In this document: positions 6,285-13,812 of the stretch, in pieces
Layout: the number at the start of each line of letters is the position of its first letter
Numbering within the stretch: position 1 is the first letter of the stretch
Source: Gammaproteobacteria bacterium
GTDB lineage: Bacteria > Pseudomonadota > Gammaproteobacteria > UWMA-0217
Direction: 5' to 3'
Assembly: GCA_027031685.1 (NCBI GenBank)
Contig: JALVPS010000254.1
Coordinates: 1-14,619 of the forward strand
DNA: 14,619 nt
Made by a program: the position numbers and the translations under genes
Notes under the pieces: model-generated
Seen by the model: only the letters and a program-made list of their open reading frames with translations
What the model was told of the DNA's origin: nothing
The model's database searches: none

Positions 6285-8264
6285 TCAGCCGGCGGCGTCC
6301 ACGCGGGTCAGCAGCAGGTTGCCCACGGCGTCGCACAGGGCCTGCCAGCCCGGCGCCAGCCAGGTGGTGGCCACCGCCTCGCGCAGGATGGCCGGTCCGG
6401 TCACGGACTGGCCCACGGCCAGGGCCTCGCGCTCGAACACCGGCACCGGTGCCGGGCAGCCGTGCACCGCCACGTGGGCGACGGGCGCGGCCGGGGTGGC
6501 GGGCAGGGGCTCGGCGAAGTCCGGCAGCGGCTCGTCCACGCTGACCTGCAGGCGCAGGTTGACCAGCTCCACGGGCATGGCCAGGGCATGGCCGAACTGG
6601 GCCTCGTGGGCGGCGTGGAAGGCGCGCGCCATCCGGGCCGGCGACGCGCCGTCCCAGGGCAGGTTGAGGGTGGAGGACTGGCCCTGGTAGCGCAGGTCCA
6701 GGGAGGCGTGGAAGACCAGCCGCGCCTCGTCGCCCACCTCGGCGCGCATGGCCGCCGCCAGCCGCTCGCGCAGGCCGGCCAGCTCCACCGCCAGCGCGCC
6801 GGGGCCGAAGCGCTCCAGCGGCCGCAGCAGGGAGTAGGAGGCCTGCCGGCTGCGCCGCGCCACCACCATGCCCAGGGCCGACAGCACGCCGGCCTGGCGC
6901 GGCACCAGGGCCTGGCGCATGCCCAGCTGCCCGGCCAGGGCGCACACGTGCATGCCGCCCGCGCCGCCGAAGCCGAGCAGGCAGAAGTCGCGCGGGTCGT
7001 GGCCACGCCGCACGGAGATGACGCGCAGGGCCTGGGCCATGTGCTCGTTGGCGATGCGCAGGATGCCCCGCGCCGCCTCGGCCAGTCCCAGCCCCAGCCG
7101 CTCCGCCAGGCGGCCCACGGCGCGCCGCGCCGCCTCGCCGTCCAGGCGCAGGCTGCCGCCGGCCAGGGGCAGGTCGGCCGGCAGCCGGCCCAGCACCACG
7201 TTGGCGTCGGTGACGGTGGGCTCGCGGCCGCCCTGGCCGTAGCAGGCCGGGCCGGGGGCGGCGCCGGCCGACTGCGGTCCCACCTGCAGCAGTCCGCCGG
7301 CGTCCAGCCAGGCGATGGAGCCGCCGCCGGCGCCGATGGTGTGCATGTCCACCATGGGCACGGCCAGCGGGTAGCCGGCGATCTCCCCCTCGCTGGTCAG
7401 GCCGATGTCGCCGTCCAGCAGGGCCACATCGGTGGAGGTGCCGCCCATGTCGAAGCTCATGAGGCGCTCGAAGCCGGAGCGCCGCCCTTGGGCGAGGGCC
7501 CCCACCAGCCCGCCGGCCGGGCCAGACAGCAGCAGGTGCACGGCCTGGGCGCCGGCCTGGCCGGCGTCGATGGTGCCGCCGTGGCTCTGCATGACCGACA
7601 CGCGGGCCGGCGCCAGGGCGGCCGACAGGCGCGCCAGGTAGCGATCCATGAGGGGACCGACGTAGGCGTTGAGCCAGGTGGCCATGCCCCGCTCGTACTC
7701 GCGGTACTCGGCCAGCACGGCGCTGGAGCGGGCCACGAACAGGTCCTTCGGCAAGGCGCTGGCGATGGCCCGCTCGTGGCGGTCGTCGACGAAGGAGAAC
7801 AGCAGGTTGATGGCCACCGCGTCCGGCGCCAGGCGCGCCAAGGCGGCGCGCAGGGCGGCCAGATCGGCCTCGGTGAGGGGGGTCAGCTCGCGCCCGTCGG
7901 GGGCCAGCCGCGCGCCCACCTCCAGGCACAGCTCGGGCGGCACCGGCAGGCGGCGCGGGGACGGCTCCAGGTCGTACAGGTCGCGGCGCGCCTGGCGACC
8001 GATGGTGAGCACGTCGGCGAAACCGCGGTTGGTGACGTAGGCGGTGCGCGCGCCCTTGCCCTCCAGCACGGCGTTGGTGGCCACCGTGGAGCCGTGCACC
8101 ACGGCCAGCCCGGCGCGGTCCACGGCCAGCTCCGCCACCCCCTGCAGGATGGCCCGCTCCGGGGCGTCGGGGGTGGACAGCACCTTGTGCACGCGCAGGC
8201 GGCCCGCTTCCAGCAGGACGAAGTCGGTAAAGGTGCCGCCGGTGTCCACGCCCAGTTTGCGCAT
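6285..8264 (-). CDS. Hydantoinase/oxoprolinase family protein, HyuA-like subunit
   Basis: A 659-aa protein with the HyuA architecture. The N-terminal ASKHA-type half opens with LGVDTGGTFTDFV (residues 4-16, first phosphate loop) and includes HGSTVATNAVLEGKGART. The second phosphate loop reads SFDMGGTSTDVALLDGDIG, followed by MVDMHTIGAGGGSIAW and LGFGGAGGMH. Family members use ATP to open cyclic amides or activate ketones (N-methylhydantoinase A, 5-oxoprolinase, acetophenone carboxylase), usually with a HyuB partner. No hyuB lies within this window, so the substrate is open. ATG 8264 matches the family start; a GTG at 8288 would add 8 residues. The gene is divergent from mutM across a 46-bp gap and ends 164 bp before the desaturase start. 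Confidence 0.9.
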   Translation of the reverse strand: MRKLGVDTGGTFTDFVLLEAGRLRVHKVLSTPDAPERAILQGVAELAVDRAGLAVVHGSTVATNAVLEGKGARTAYVTNRGFADVLTIGRQARRDLYDLEPSPRRLPVPPELCLEVGARLAPDGRELTPLTEADLAALRAALARLAPDAVAINLLFSFVDDRHERAIASALPKDLFVARSSAVLAEYREYERGMATWLNAYVGPLMDRYLARLSAALAPARVSVMQSHGGTIDAGQAGAQAVHLLLSGPAGGLVGALAQGRRSGFERLMSFDMGGTSTDVALLDGDIGLTSEGEIAGYPLAVPMVDMHTIGAGGGSIAWLDAGGLLQVGPQSAGAAPGPACYGQGGREPTVTDANVVLGRLPADLPLAGGSLRLDGEAARRAVGRLAERLGLGLAEAARGILRIANEHMAQALRVISVRRGHDPRDFCLLGFGGAGGMHVCALAGQLGMRQALVPRQAGVLSALGMVVARRSRQASYSLLRPLERFGPGALAVELAGLRERLAAAMRAEVGDEARLVFHASLDLRYQGQSSTLNLPWDGASPARMARAFHAAHEAQFGHALAMPVELVNLRLQVSVDEPLPDFAEPLPATPAAPVAHVAVHGCPAPVPVFEREALAVGQSVTGPAILREAVATTWLAPGWQALCDAVGNLLLTRVDAAG

Positions 8265-8310
8265 GGGCGGGGACTTTACCGAAACCACGCCGCGGCCGCA
8301 TCATGGCCCC

Positions 8311-9126
8311 ATGCCCGAGCTGCCGGAAGTCGAAACCACCCGCCGCGGCCTGCAACCCTGGGTCGAGGGGCAGCGCATCGAATCCGTCACGGTGCGCGAG
8401 TCGCGCCTGCGCTGGCCGGTGCCGGACGACCTGCCCCGGCTACTGGCCGGGCAGACCGTGCAGCGTATCTGGCGGCGCGCCAAGTACCTCATCCTGGACT
8501 TTCCCCACGGCCACCTCATCGTCCACCTGGGCATGTCCGGCAGCCTGCGCCTGGCCGAGCCCGACGAGCCGCTGCGCAAGCACGACCACGTGCTCATCCG
8601 CATGGCCAACGGCAAGGAGGTCCGCTTCCACGACCCGCGCCGCTTCGGCGCCCTGCTGTGGACCACCGAGCCGCCCGAGCGGCACCCGCTGCTGGCCGAG
8701 CTGGGCCCCGAGCCGCTCAGCGACGCCTTCGACACCGACTACCTGTACGGCAAGGCGCGCGGCCGGCGGGTGGCCGTCAAGCTGTTCCTCATGGACGCCA
8801 AAGTGGTGCCCGGGCTGGGCAACATCTACTCCAACGAGTCGCTGTGGGAGGCGCAGATCCACCCCAAGCGGCCCGCCGGGCGCATCGCGCGCCCGCGCAT
8901 GGCGCGCCTGGTGGCGGCCATCAAGACCGTGCTGCAGGACGCCATCGCCCAAGGCGGCACCACCCTGCGCGACTTCATCCACGGGGAGGGAGAGCCGGGC
9001 TACTTCGCCATCCGGCTGCGGGTGTACGGCAAGGAGGGTGAGCCCTGCCCGCGCTGCGCCACGCCCATCCGCCGCATCGTGCTGGGCGGGCGGTCCACCT
9101 ACTACTGTCCCAAGTGCCAGACCTGA
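8311..9126 (+). CDS. mutM: Bifunctional DNA-formamidopyrimidine glycosylase / AP lyase
   Basis: MutM (Fpg) excises 8-oxoguanine and ring-opened purines from DNA and nicks the abasic site by beta/delta elimination. The 271-aa product starts MPELPEVET. After Met removal, P2 is the Schiff-base nucleophile and E3 the catalytic acid, so ATG 8311 must be the start. K58 (RRAKYL) and HLGMSGSLRL follow. FHDPRRFG is the lesion-recognition loop, and LGNIYSNESLW belongs to the helix-two-turn-helix. The C-terminal zinc finger is CPRC near residue 248 paired with YYCPKC before the end, with QGGTTLRDF ahead of it. Length is standard. The ribosome site is weak. The gene may share a bidirectional promoter region with the hydantoinase gene. 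Confidence 0.98.
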   Translation: MPELPEVETTRRGLQPWVEGQRIESVTVRESRLRWPVPDDLPRLLAGQTVQRIWRRAKYLILDFPHGHLIVHLGMSGSLRLAEPDEPLRKHDHVLIRMANGKEVRFHDPRRFGALLWTTEPPERHPLLAELGPEPLSDAFDTDYLYGKARGRRVAVKLFLMDAKVVPGLGNIYSNESLWEAQIHPKRPAGRIARPRMARLVAAIKTVLQDAIAQGGTTLRDFIHGEGEPGYFAIRLRVYGKEGEPCPRCATPIRRIVLGGRSTYYCPKCQT

Positions 9127-9350
9127 TGAGCCCGGTGGAGAGTGGAGCCATCCCGCTTCCGTAGGGCGCCTCGAAAGACCGAGATGGCGCCGGCTGGCAA
9201 GTCCGCTGTCCCCGCCACAGGCAACGAGCAGCAGCGTGAGGTGATAGTGCGGTCAGGAAGCGGTCAGTTCGGTTCACGGGGTAGTCCTGCGTTGCCCCTG
9301 TGTCAGAATAGAAGTCCGTTGGAAGCGACCAGGCACCTAGGAATCACACC
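9127..9350. other. Gap after mutM with no recognised gene
   Basis: This 224-bp stretch shows no hairpin terminator for mutM and no clear promoter. It contains the left copy of a direct repeat (9253-9290). The remainder (9127-9252) has no similarity to any family I recognise. A minus-strand open frame crosses it, but that frame is mostly antisense to the mutM 3' end. Confidence 0.5.
9253..9290 (+). repeat. Left copy of imperfect direct repeat flanking the lower-GC gene
   Basis: The copy begins TCAGGAAG (9253-9260). Its core, 9261-9290, includes GGTTCACGGG (9271-9280) immediately followed by GTAGTCCTGC (9281-9290). The core matches 10439-10472 at 28 of 30 positions, with one 4-nt gap (CGGG, present only in the right copy). 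Read on the minus strand it still encodes QDYP, as in the TPR gene tail. Confidence 0.8.
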
Positions 9351-10307
9351 TTGAATCAGACATGGTCTTTCAGGATTTTCGTAACGTTATCGGTCCTCCC
9401 GGTGACAGTCTGGGCACTCTCGTGCACTCATCTGCCGTGGGTCTTCGAGCGCCCCTCCTGCACCGAGCCGGCGTTGTGCGTCGATTTCACGCAAATGGAA
9501 CGGGTGGTCACGAATCTCTCCCAGAGTGATCCGAGTATCCCCTGGTCCTCAAAAGCCTGGATGGATCGGCTTCGGCGTGATTGTGCGGCGGGGCAACGCT
9601 GGTGCATCCGCGCCCACCTGCAACGACGGATGCAGAAGCTCGCCGAGCGGATCGCCACCAAACCGGCGCAGCTTTCTTCTCGGGCAGCTTCCCGGAGAGA
9701 GCCGGAACGGCACAACGCCCTGGAACCGAAGCTCGCCCGATCCGACCGACCGATCCCACCGACCGCGCAACCCGGTACCCCGAAACTCCTTCCCCTTTCA
9801 GTACCACCGATGTCCGTCTCCGCAGAAACTGCCGCAACAACCCGATCCGTCGCAACGCAGCTCCCCATCCCAGATTCTCTTCCGGCCGTCGACCTCCGGA
9901 GCGCCCGCCTACTGCGCAACGCTTGCTACACGATCTACGGCAAAAGCTATTGTCTCCGAAACGGCCGCTACCACAACCGGGCCGAAGGGATCTACCTCGA
10001 TTTCCATCGGATCCTCGCTACGGGGGATTACGACGGAGACGGGCAGATAGAGTATCTCGTTTCGATCTCCCTTGAGGGCGGAGGAACGGCTAGTTTCCCT
10101 CAACTTTATCTTGTCGCGTTCCGCGACGGGCATCCTATCCCCAGCCTCCCGTACGAGCTTCCCGACCGGAGCGGAATCCTCGGTGCGGCAATTGAAAGGG
10201 GCGTCATCACCCTCACCACCCTCGAGCCGGGACCCCACGACCCCAGCTGCTGCCCCTCCGTGCACCGGGTCCACCGCCTCGGCCTGCAACTGGTCGATCT
10301 CCCCTGA
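9351..10307 (+). CDS. Secreted Cys-containing protein with a C-terminal DxDxDG / DPxCCPS domain, function unknown
   Basis: A 318-aa protein starting at TTG 9351, chosen because AGGA (9339-9342) sits 8 nt upstream; the next in-frame ATG comes about 48 codons later. Residues 8-25 (FRIFVTLSVLPVTVWALSC) form a hydrophobic signal segment. C25 could be a lipobox cysteine, but ALSC is a poor lipobox. Residues 105-185 form a Pro/Ser/Ala/Arg-rich linker. Residues 186-316 form a domain seen in many hypothetical secreted proteins: LLRNACYTIYGKSYCLRNGRY, then GDYDGDGQIEYLVSISLEGG with a calcium-type DxDxDG loop (227-231), LYLVAF, and GPHDPSCCPSVHRVHRL (294-310). Cysteines C192/C201 and C300/C301 may form disulfides. 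G+C is clearly below its neighbours, which suggests acquisition. It faces the TPR gene. The domain pattern is recognised, but no function is known. Confidence 0.72.
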   Translation: MNQTWSFRIFVTLSVLPVTVWALSCTHLPWVFERPSCTEPALCVDFTQMERVVTNLSQSDPSIPWSSKAWMDRLRRDCAAGQRWCIRAHLQRRMQKLAERIATKPAQLSSRAASRREPERHNALEPKLARSDRPIPPTAQPGTPKLLPLSVPPMSVSAETAATTRSVATQLPIPDSLPAVDLRSARLLRNACYTIYGKSYCLRNGRYHNRAEGIYLDFHRILATGDYDGDGQIEYLVSISLEGGGTASFPQLYLVAFRDGHPIPSLPYELPDRSGILGAAIERGVITLTTLEPGPHDPSCCPSVHRVHRLGLQLVDLP

Positions 10308-10441
10308 TCCACCAAAGAAGCCTTCAACTTTCCGGGACCAGATGCCTTCGAAATTACATTGCTCATCCTGAATCTTTATTCTTTCCACGCGTACCAATTT
10401 TTTGAAGTCACGAATTCAGGAAGATGGATGCCAGTGAGCAG
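10308..10441. other. AT-richer gap between convergent genes
   Basis: The 134 bp after the secreted-protein gene are the most AT-rich of the window (for example around 10365-10415). No stem-loop terminator for either convergent gene was found. Its right part is the left flank of the second repeat copy. Confidence 0.5.
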
Positions 10442-10472
10442 TCAGTACGGTTCACGGGCGGGGTAGTCCTGC
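10416..10472 (+). repeat. Right copy of imperfect direct repeat, overlapping the TPR gene 3' end
   Basis: TCAGGAAG (10416-10423) is followed by 15 extra bases. The core, 10439-10472, carries GGTTCACGGG (10449-10458), CGGG, then GTAGTCCTGC (10463-10472). It has the same orientation as 9253-9290. The core contains the stop codon and last codons of the minus-strand TPR gene (QDYPAREPY). Confidence 0.8.
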
Positions 10473-12109
10473 ATGGGGCCGGCGGGGTTGATGGGGGGTG
10501 GCGCCAGCAGCGGGCTGTGCGGGGCGAAGGGCCGGTTGATGGGCCAGTGGGCGGCGACGCGCTCGGCCAGGGTGCGCAGCCAGGGCGACAGCTCCGGTCG
10601 GCCGAAGCCGAGGGCCATGACCTGGGCCAGTTGCAGCTGCTGGGCCGCGGCGTCGTAGTCGCCCTGACGCGCCAGGGCCATGGCCAGGGTGATGACGGCG
10701 TCCACGGTGGGCTGCTGCGCCAGGAGGTCGCGGGCCAGTTGCACGGCCTTTGCGGCCTGTGCCGGCGGTCCGGGGCGGGTGGCCAGCAGGCGTGCGCGCA
10801 GCAGGTCGAAGCGGGGCTCGGGGCTGTGCTGGCGGGCGGCGTCCAGCTCGGCGCGCAGTTTGTCGGTGGCGACGCCGGTCTGCAGGCCGAGGGCGATGGC
10901 CAGGAAGCGGGCCTGGCTGTTGCGCGGGGCGCCGCGCAGGGCGGCCAGCAGGTGGGTGCGTGCCGCTTTGGTGTGGCCCTGCTGTAGCTCGAGCAGGCCC
11001 AGGTAGTAGTGGGCGCCGGAATGGTCGGGGTCGCCGGCCAGGGCGGTCTGGTAGTGGCGGCGGGCGGCGGCCAGGTCGCCGTCGGCGTGGGCCAGCAGGC
11101 CGGTGAGGAAGTGGGCCAGGGGGTTGTGCGGGTCCTCTTTCAGCACCGTGGCCAGCTCGCGGCGGGCCGCCTCGGGCCGCCCGGCCAGGTACAGGGTGCG
11201 CGCCAAGCTGGTGCGCAGGCGCGGGTTGTCCGGCTCCAGGGCGAGGGCCTGGGCGAAGGCCTCGGCGGCGGCCGGAAAGTCGCGCCGCTTGACGGCCTGC
11301 ATGGCGCGGTGCAGGTGGGTGCGGGCCCCGCCCAACAGGGCTTCCAGCTCGGCCACCAGCGGGTCGGGCAGGCCGGGCCGGCCGGCGCCGTGGGCAGCCA
11401 GCGCCTCGCGCGCCTTGTCCACCTGCCCCAGGCCGCGATAGGCCATGGCCAGCGGGTAGCGCACGGAGGAGGCCTGCGGCTCGCGCGCCAGCACGGCCTC
11501 GAAGTGGCGCACGGCGGCGGCGTAGTCGCGCCGCTGCAGGGCGATGCGGCCCCGCACGAAGGCCACCGCGCCGGCCAGCGCGGGGTCGTCGTCCAGCCCG
11601 TCCAGCAACGGCGCGGCGTCCGCGGGGCGGTTCTCGTCCACCAGCACCTGGGCCAGGCGCACCCGCGCCGGGGCGTAGTCGGAGCGCAGGGACAGGGCGC
11701 GCCGCAGGTGGCGCTCGGCGTCCCCCAGGCGGCTGGTCTGCTGCGCCAGGTAGCCGCGGTAGTAGGCCCACAGGAAGCTGTCGGGCGCCAGCCGCTGGGC
11801 GTTGGCATAGGCCGGGTCGGCGGGCAGGTAGAAGGCGTGGGCGTGGTATATCTCGCCCAGCTCGCCGTAGGCGCGGGCCAGCTTGGCGCGCGTGCGCTGC
11901 GGGGCGCGCAGCAGCTCGGCCACCTCGCGGCGCACCTGCTGCAGGCGCTCACGCACGGCCGGCTCGGCGCGCGACAGGTCGGGCTCGGGCACGGCCAGCA
12001 GGTCGATGCGCTGTCCGTCCAGGGTGACGGTGCCCGGCGTGGAGAGGGCGTCGGCCAGCCCGGCCAGCGGCCAGGCGAGCAGGCCCAGCGCCAACAGCAG
12101 CGTCCTCAT
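10442..12109 (-). CDS. Exported tetratricopeptide-repeat protein
   Basis: A 555-aa protein with an N-terminal signal peptide (MRTLLLALGLLAWPLAGLADA, cleavage near residue 20) and an otherwise alpha-helical body rich in TPR units. Clear units lie at about 110-145 (PDSFLWAYYRGYLAQQ with GDAERHLRRALSL), 145-172, 181-215, 270-294 (KRRDFPAAAEAFAQALALEP), 295-327, 328-361 and 362-395, with a further one near 468-500. TPR arrays are protein-binding scaffolds, here presumably periplasmic or surface-exposed. The tail after 525 is Pro-rich and ends MQDYPAREPY. ATG 12109 overlaps the upstream stop by 4 bp (ATGA), so translation is coupled. It is the last gene of the operon with two FG-GAP/ASPIC proteins. 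No enzymatic domain is visible and the role is unknown. Confidence 0.9.
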   Translation of the reverse strand: MRTLLLALGLLAWPLAGLADALSTPGTVTLDGQRIDLLAVPEPDLSRAEPAVRERLQQVRREVAELLRAPQRTRAKLARAYGELGEIYHAHAFYLPADPAYANAQRLAPDSFLWAYYRGYLAQQTSRLGDAERHLRRALSLRSDYAPARVRLAQVLVDENRPADAAPLLDGLDDDPALAGAVAFVRGRIALQRRDYAAAVRHFEAVLAREPQASSVRYPLAMAYRGLGQVDKAREALAAHGAGRPGLPDPLVAELEALLGGARTHLHRAMQAVKRRDFPAAAEAFAQALALEPDNPRLRTSLARTLYLAGRPEAARRELATVLKEDPHNPLAHFLTGLLAHADGDLAAARRHYQTALAGDPDHSGAHYYLGLLELQQGHTKAARTHLLAALRGAPRNSQARFLAIALGLQTGVATDKLRAELDAARQHSPEPRFDLLRARLLATRPGPPAQAAKAVQLARDLLAQQPTVDAVITLAMALARQGDYDAAAQQLQLAQVMALGFGRPELSPWLRTLAERVAAHWPINRPFAPHSPLLAPPPINPAGPMQDYPAREPY

Positions 12110-13812
12110 TTCCGCTTCACCGGCTGGCCGCTGCCCTCGCGCAGCGTGTGGTAGCGGTCCGCGGCCAGGCCCTGGAAGCGCTCCACGCGGCCGTCCGGCC
12201 AGTACACGGTGAGGTGCCGATAGGCGGTCGCCTCGCCCAGCCCCAGCAGGATGCGCGGGTCGTTGGCGGAGGCGTAGCTGCCGTCGGCACGCACGCGCCG
12301 CCACAGCACCGGCCGGCCCTTGCGCGCCAGGGCCACGCGCGCCCCGTAGGCGTCGCGGCCGTGGCGCTCCAGCAGGCGCAGACCCAGCCAGTGGCGGCGG
12401 TTGCCGACCTGGTTGAGCAGCAGGCGCGCCCAGCCGTTGTTGTTGCTCACCACCAGGTCGGTGTCGCCGTCGTTGTCGATGTCGCCGAAGGCGGTGCCGC
12501 GGCTCACCTCGGACAGGGCGAACACCGGCCCGGCCTGGGCGGTGACCTCGCGGAAGCGGCCCTTGCCCTCGTTGTGGAAGAGCTGGTTGGGCTGGTGCAG
12601 GGGGTACTTGTCGCCGGCCTTGGCCTGGATGGGCACGATGCGCACCTCGCCGTTGGCGGTGAACAGGTCCAGCCAGCCGTCGTTGTCGTAGTCGAACCAG
12701 GCGGTGCCGAAGGCGGTGTAGCCCTTGCTGGGGGCGGCCAGGCCGGTGGCCAGGGTGCGGTCCTCGAACCAACCCTTGCCGTCGTTGACGTACAGGGTGT
12801 TGGTCTCGCCCAGCAGGTGGGTCATGAACAGGTCCTCGTCGCCGTCGCCGTCGAAGTCGCCGGCGTCCACGCCCATGCTGGCCTCGGGCACGCCCTCCAT
12901 GTTGACCGCCACGCCGGCCAGCAGGGCCTCGTCGCGGAAGGTGCCGTCCTTCTGGTTGATCCACAGCTGGTTGGCCTTGGCGTCGTTGGCGGCATACACG
13001 TCCGGCCAGCCATCGCCATTGAAGTCGGCGACGATGACGCCCAGGGTAGGGCCGGGCGCCTTGCCAATGCCGGACGGGCCGCTCACGTCGGTGAAGCGGC
13101 CGTCGCCGTCGTTGCGGAAGAGGTGGTTGGGCAGCGGCTTGAAGAAGCTGGGCGAGCAGTAGTCGCGCTCGCCGGTGGGCGCGTAGCAGGCCTTGTTGTG
13201 GGCCGCGTCCCAGGCCACGTAATCGCCCACGAACAGGTCCAGGTCGCCGTCGCGGTCGTAGTCCAGCCAGGCGGCCGACACGCTCCAGGCGGGGTCACCC
13301 ACACCGGCGGGGGCGGTGACCTCGGTGAAGCGGCCGTTGCCGTCGTTGCGCCACAGCTGGTTGGGGCCGAAGTTGGTCACGTACAGGTCCACGTCGCCGT
13401 CGTTGTCGTAGTCACCGGCGGCCACGCCCATGCCGTAGTGGGGGGCGCGGATACCGGCCTGCTCGGTGACGTCGGTGAAGCGCAGGCGGGGGCGGCCGTC
13501 CTTGCCCACCGTGAGGTCGTTGCGGAACAGGCGGTCGGTGAGGGGCTGGCCGGGCGGCGGCGGGATGAGGGCCCTGGCCAGGGGCTTGCCGCCGAGCATG
13601 GCCCCCTGCACCAGGTACACGTCCAGGTCGCCGTCGTTGTCGTAGTCGAACAGGGCCACGCCGGCGCCCACGTTCTCGGCGAAGTAGAACTCGCCCGACA
13701 TGCCGTTGAAGTGCCAGAAGCGCAGGCCGCTCTGTTCGGCCACGTCCTCGAACCAGGGCGTGGCGGCCTGGGCGGCCAGCGGCAGCAGGGCGGCGAGCAG
13801 CAGTCGTTTCAT
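12106..13812 (-). CDS. CRTAC1-family secreted FG-GAP/VCBS propeller protein with ASPIC/UnbV domain
   Basis: A 568-aa exported protein. Residues 1-17 are a signal peptide (MKRLLLAALLPLAAQAA). Seven repeats follow, each with a calcium-binding-type DxDxDGxxD loop: 56-64, 134-142, 184-192, 263-271, 319-327, 374-382 and 444-452. This fits a seven-bladed beta-propeller. Blades carry the usual NxLWRNDGNGRFTEVT linkers. Residues 470-555 are the ASPIC/UnbV domain: NRRHWLGLRL, DAYGARVAL, GSYASANDPRILLGLGEA, YWPDGRVE. Such proteins are surface or extracellular and probably bind protein or glycan; no reaction is established. ATG 13812 has a strong ribosome site (GGAGGG, 13819-13824) and overlaps the preceding stop by 4 bp (ATGA). 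C209 and C219 are its only cysteines and may pair. Confidence 0.95.
   Translation of the reverse strand: MKRLLLAALLPLAAQAATPWFEDVAEQSGLRFWHFNGMSGEFYFAENVGAGVALFDYDNDGDLDVYLVQGAMLGGKPLARALIPPPPGQPLTDRLFRNDLTVGKDGRPRLRFTDVTEQAGIRAPHYGMGVAAGDYDNDGDVDLYVTNFGPNQLWRNDGNGRFTEVTAPAGVGDPAWSVSAAWLDYDRDGDLDLFVGDYVAWDAAHNKACYAPTGERDYCSPSFFKPLPNHLFRNDGDGRFTDVSGPSGIGKAPGPTLGVIVADFNGDGWPDVYAANDAKANQLWINQKDGTFRDEALLAGVAVNMEGVPEASMGVDAGDFDGDGDEDLFMTHLLGETNTLYVNDGKGWFEDRTLATGLAAPSKGYTAFGTAWFDYDNDGWLDLFTANGEVRIVPIQAKAGDKYPLHQPNQLFHNEGKGRFREVTAQAGPVFALSEVSRGTAFGDIDNDGDTDLVVSNNNGWARLLLNQVGNRRHWLGLRLLERHGRDAYGARVALARKGRPVLWRRVRADGSYASANDPRILLGLGEATAYRHLTVYWPDGRVERFQGLAADRYHTLREGSGQPVKRK

Noticed and set aside
6240..9041. 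A very long plus-strand open frame (over 900 codons) antisense to the hydantoinase gene and into mutM
   Set aside because: Its translation is low-complexity Gln/His/Gly/Ala, as expected when the complement of GC-rich coding sequence lacks stops. It covers the real HyuA and MutM frames, which have full family motifs.
8975..9277. A minus-strand frame of about 100 codons crossing the mutM 3' end and the following gap
   Set aside because: Half of it is antisense to mutM, it would start at GTG without a ribosome site, and it has no recognisable family. Only its first codons are notable, as part of the direct repeat.
12110..12964. Upstream extension of the TPR open frame into the FG-GAP gene
   Set aside because: The extension is Arg/Gly/Pro-rich out-of-frame sequence. 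The signal peptide at 12109 and the ATGA overlap fix the start there.
13393..13648. Two identical 21-bp DNA repeats at 13393-13413 and 13628-13648, plus near copies elsewhere in the same gene
   Set aside because: They encode the DYDNDGD metal loops in propeller blades, so protein repetition explains them; not a CRISPR or mobile repeat.
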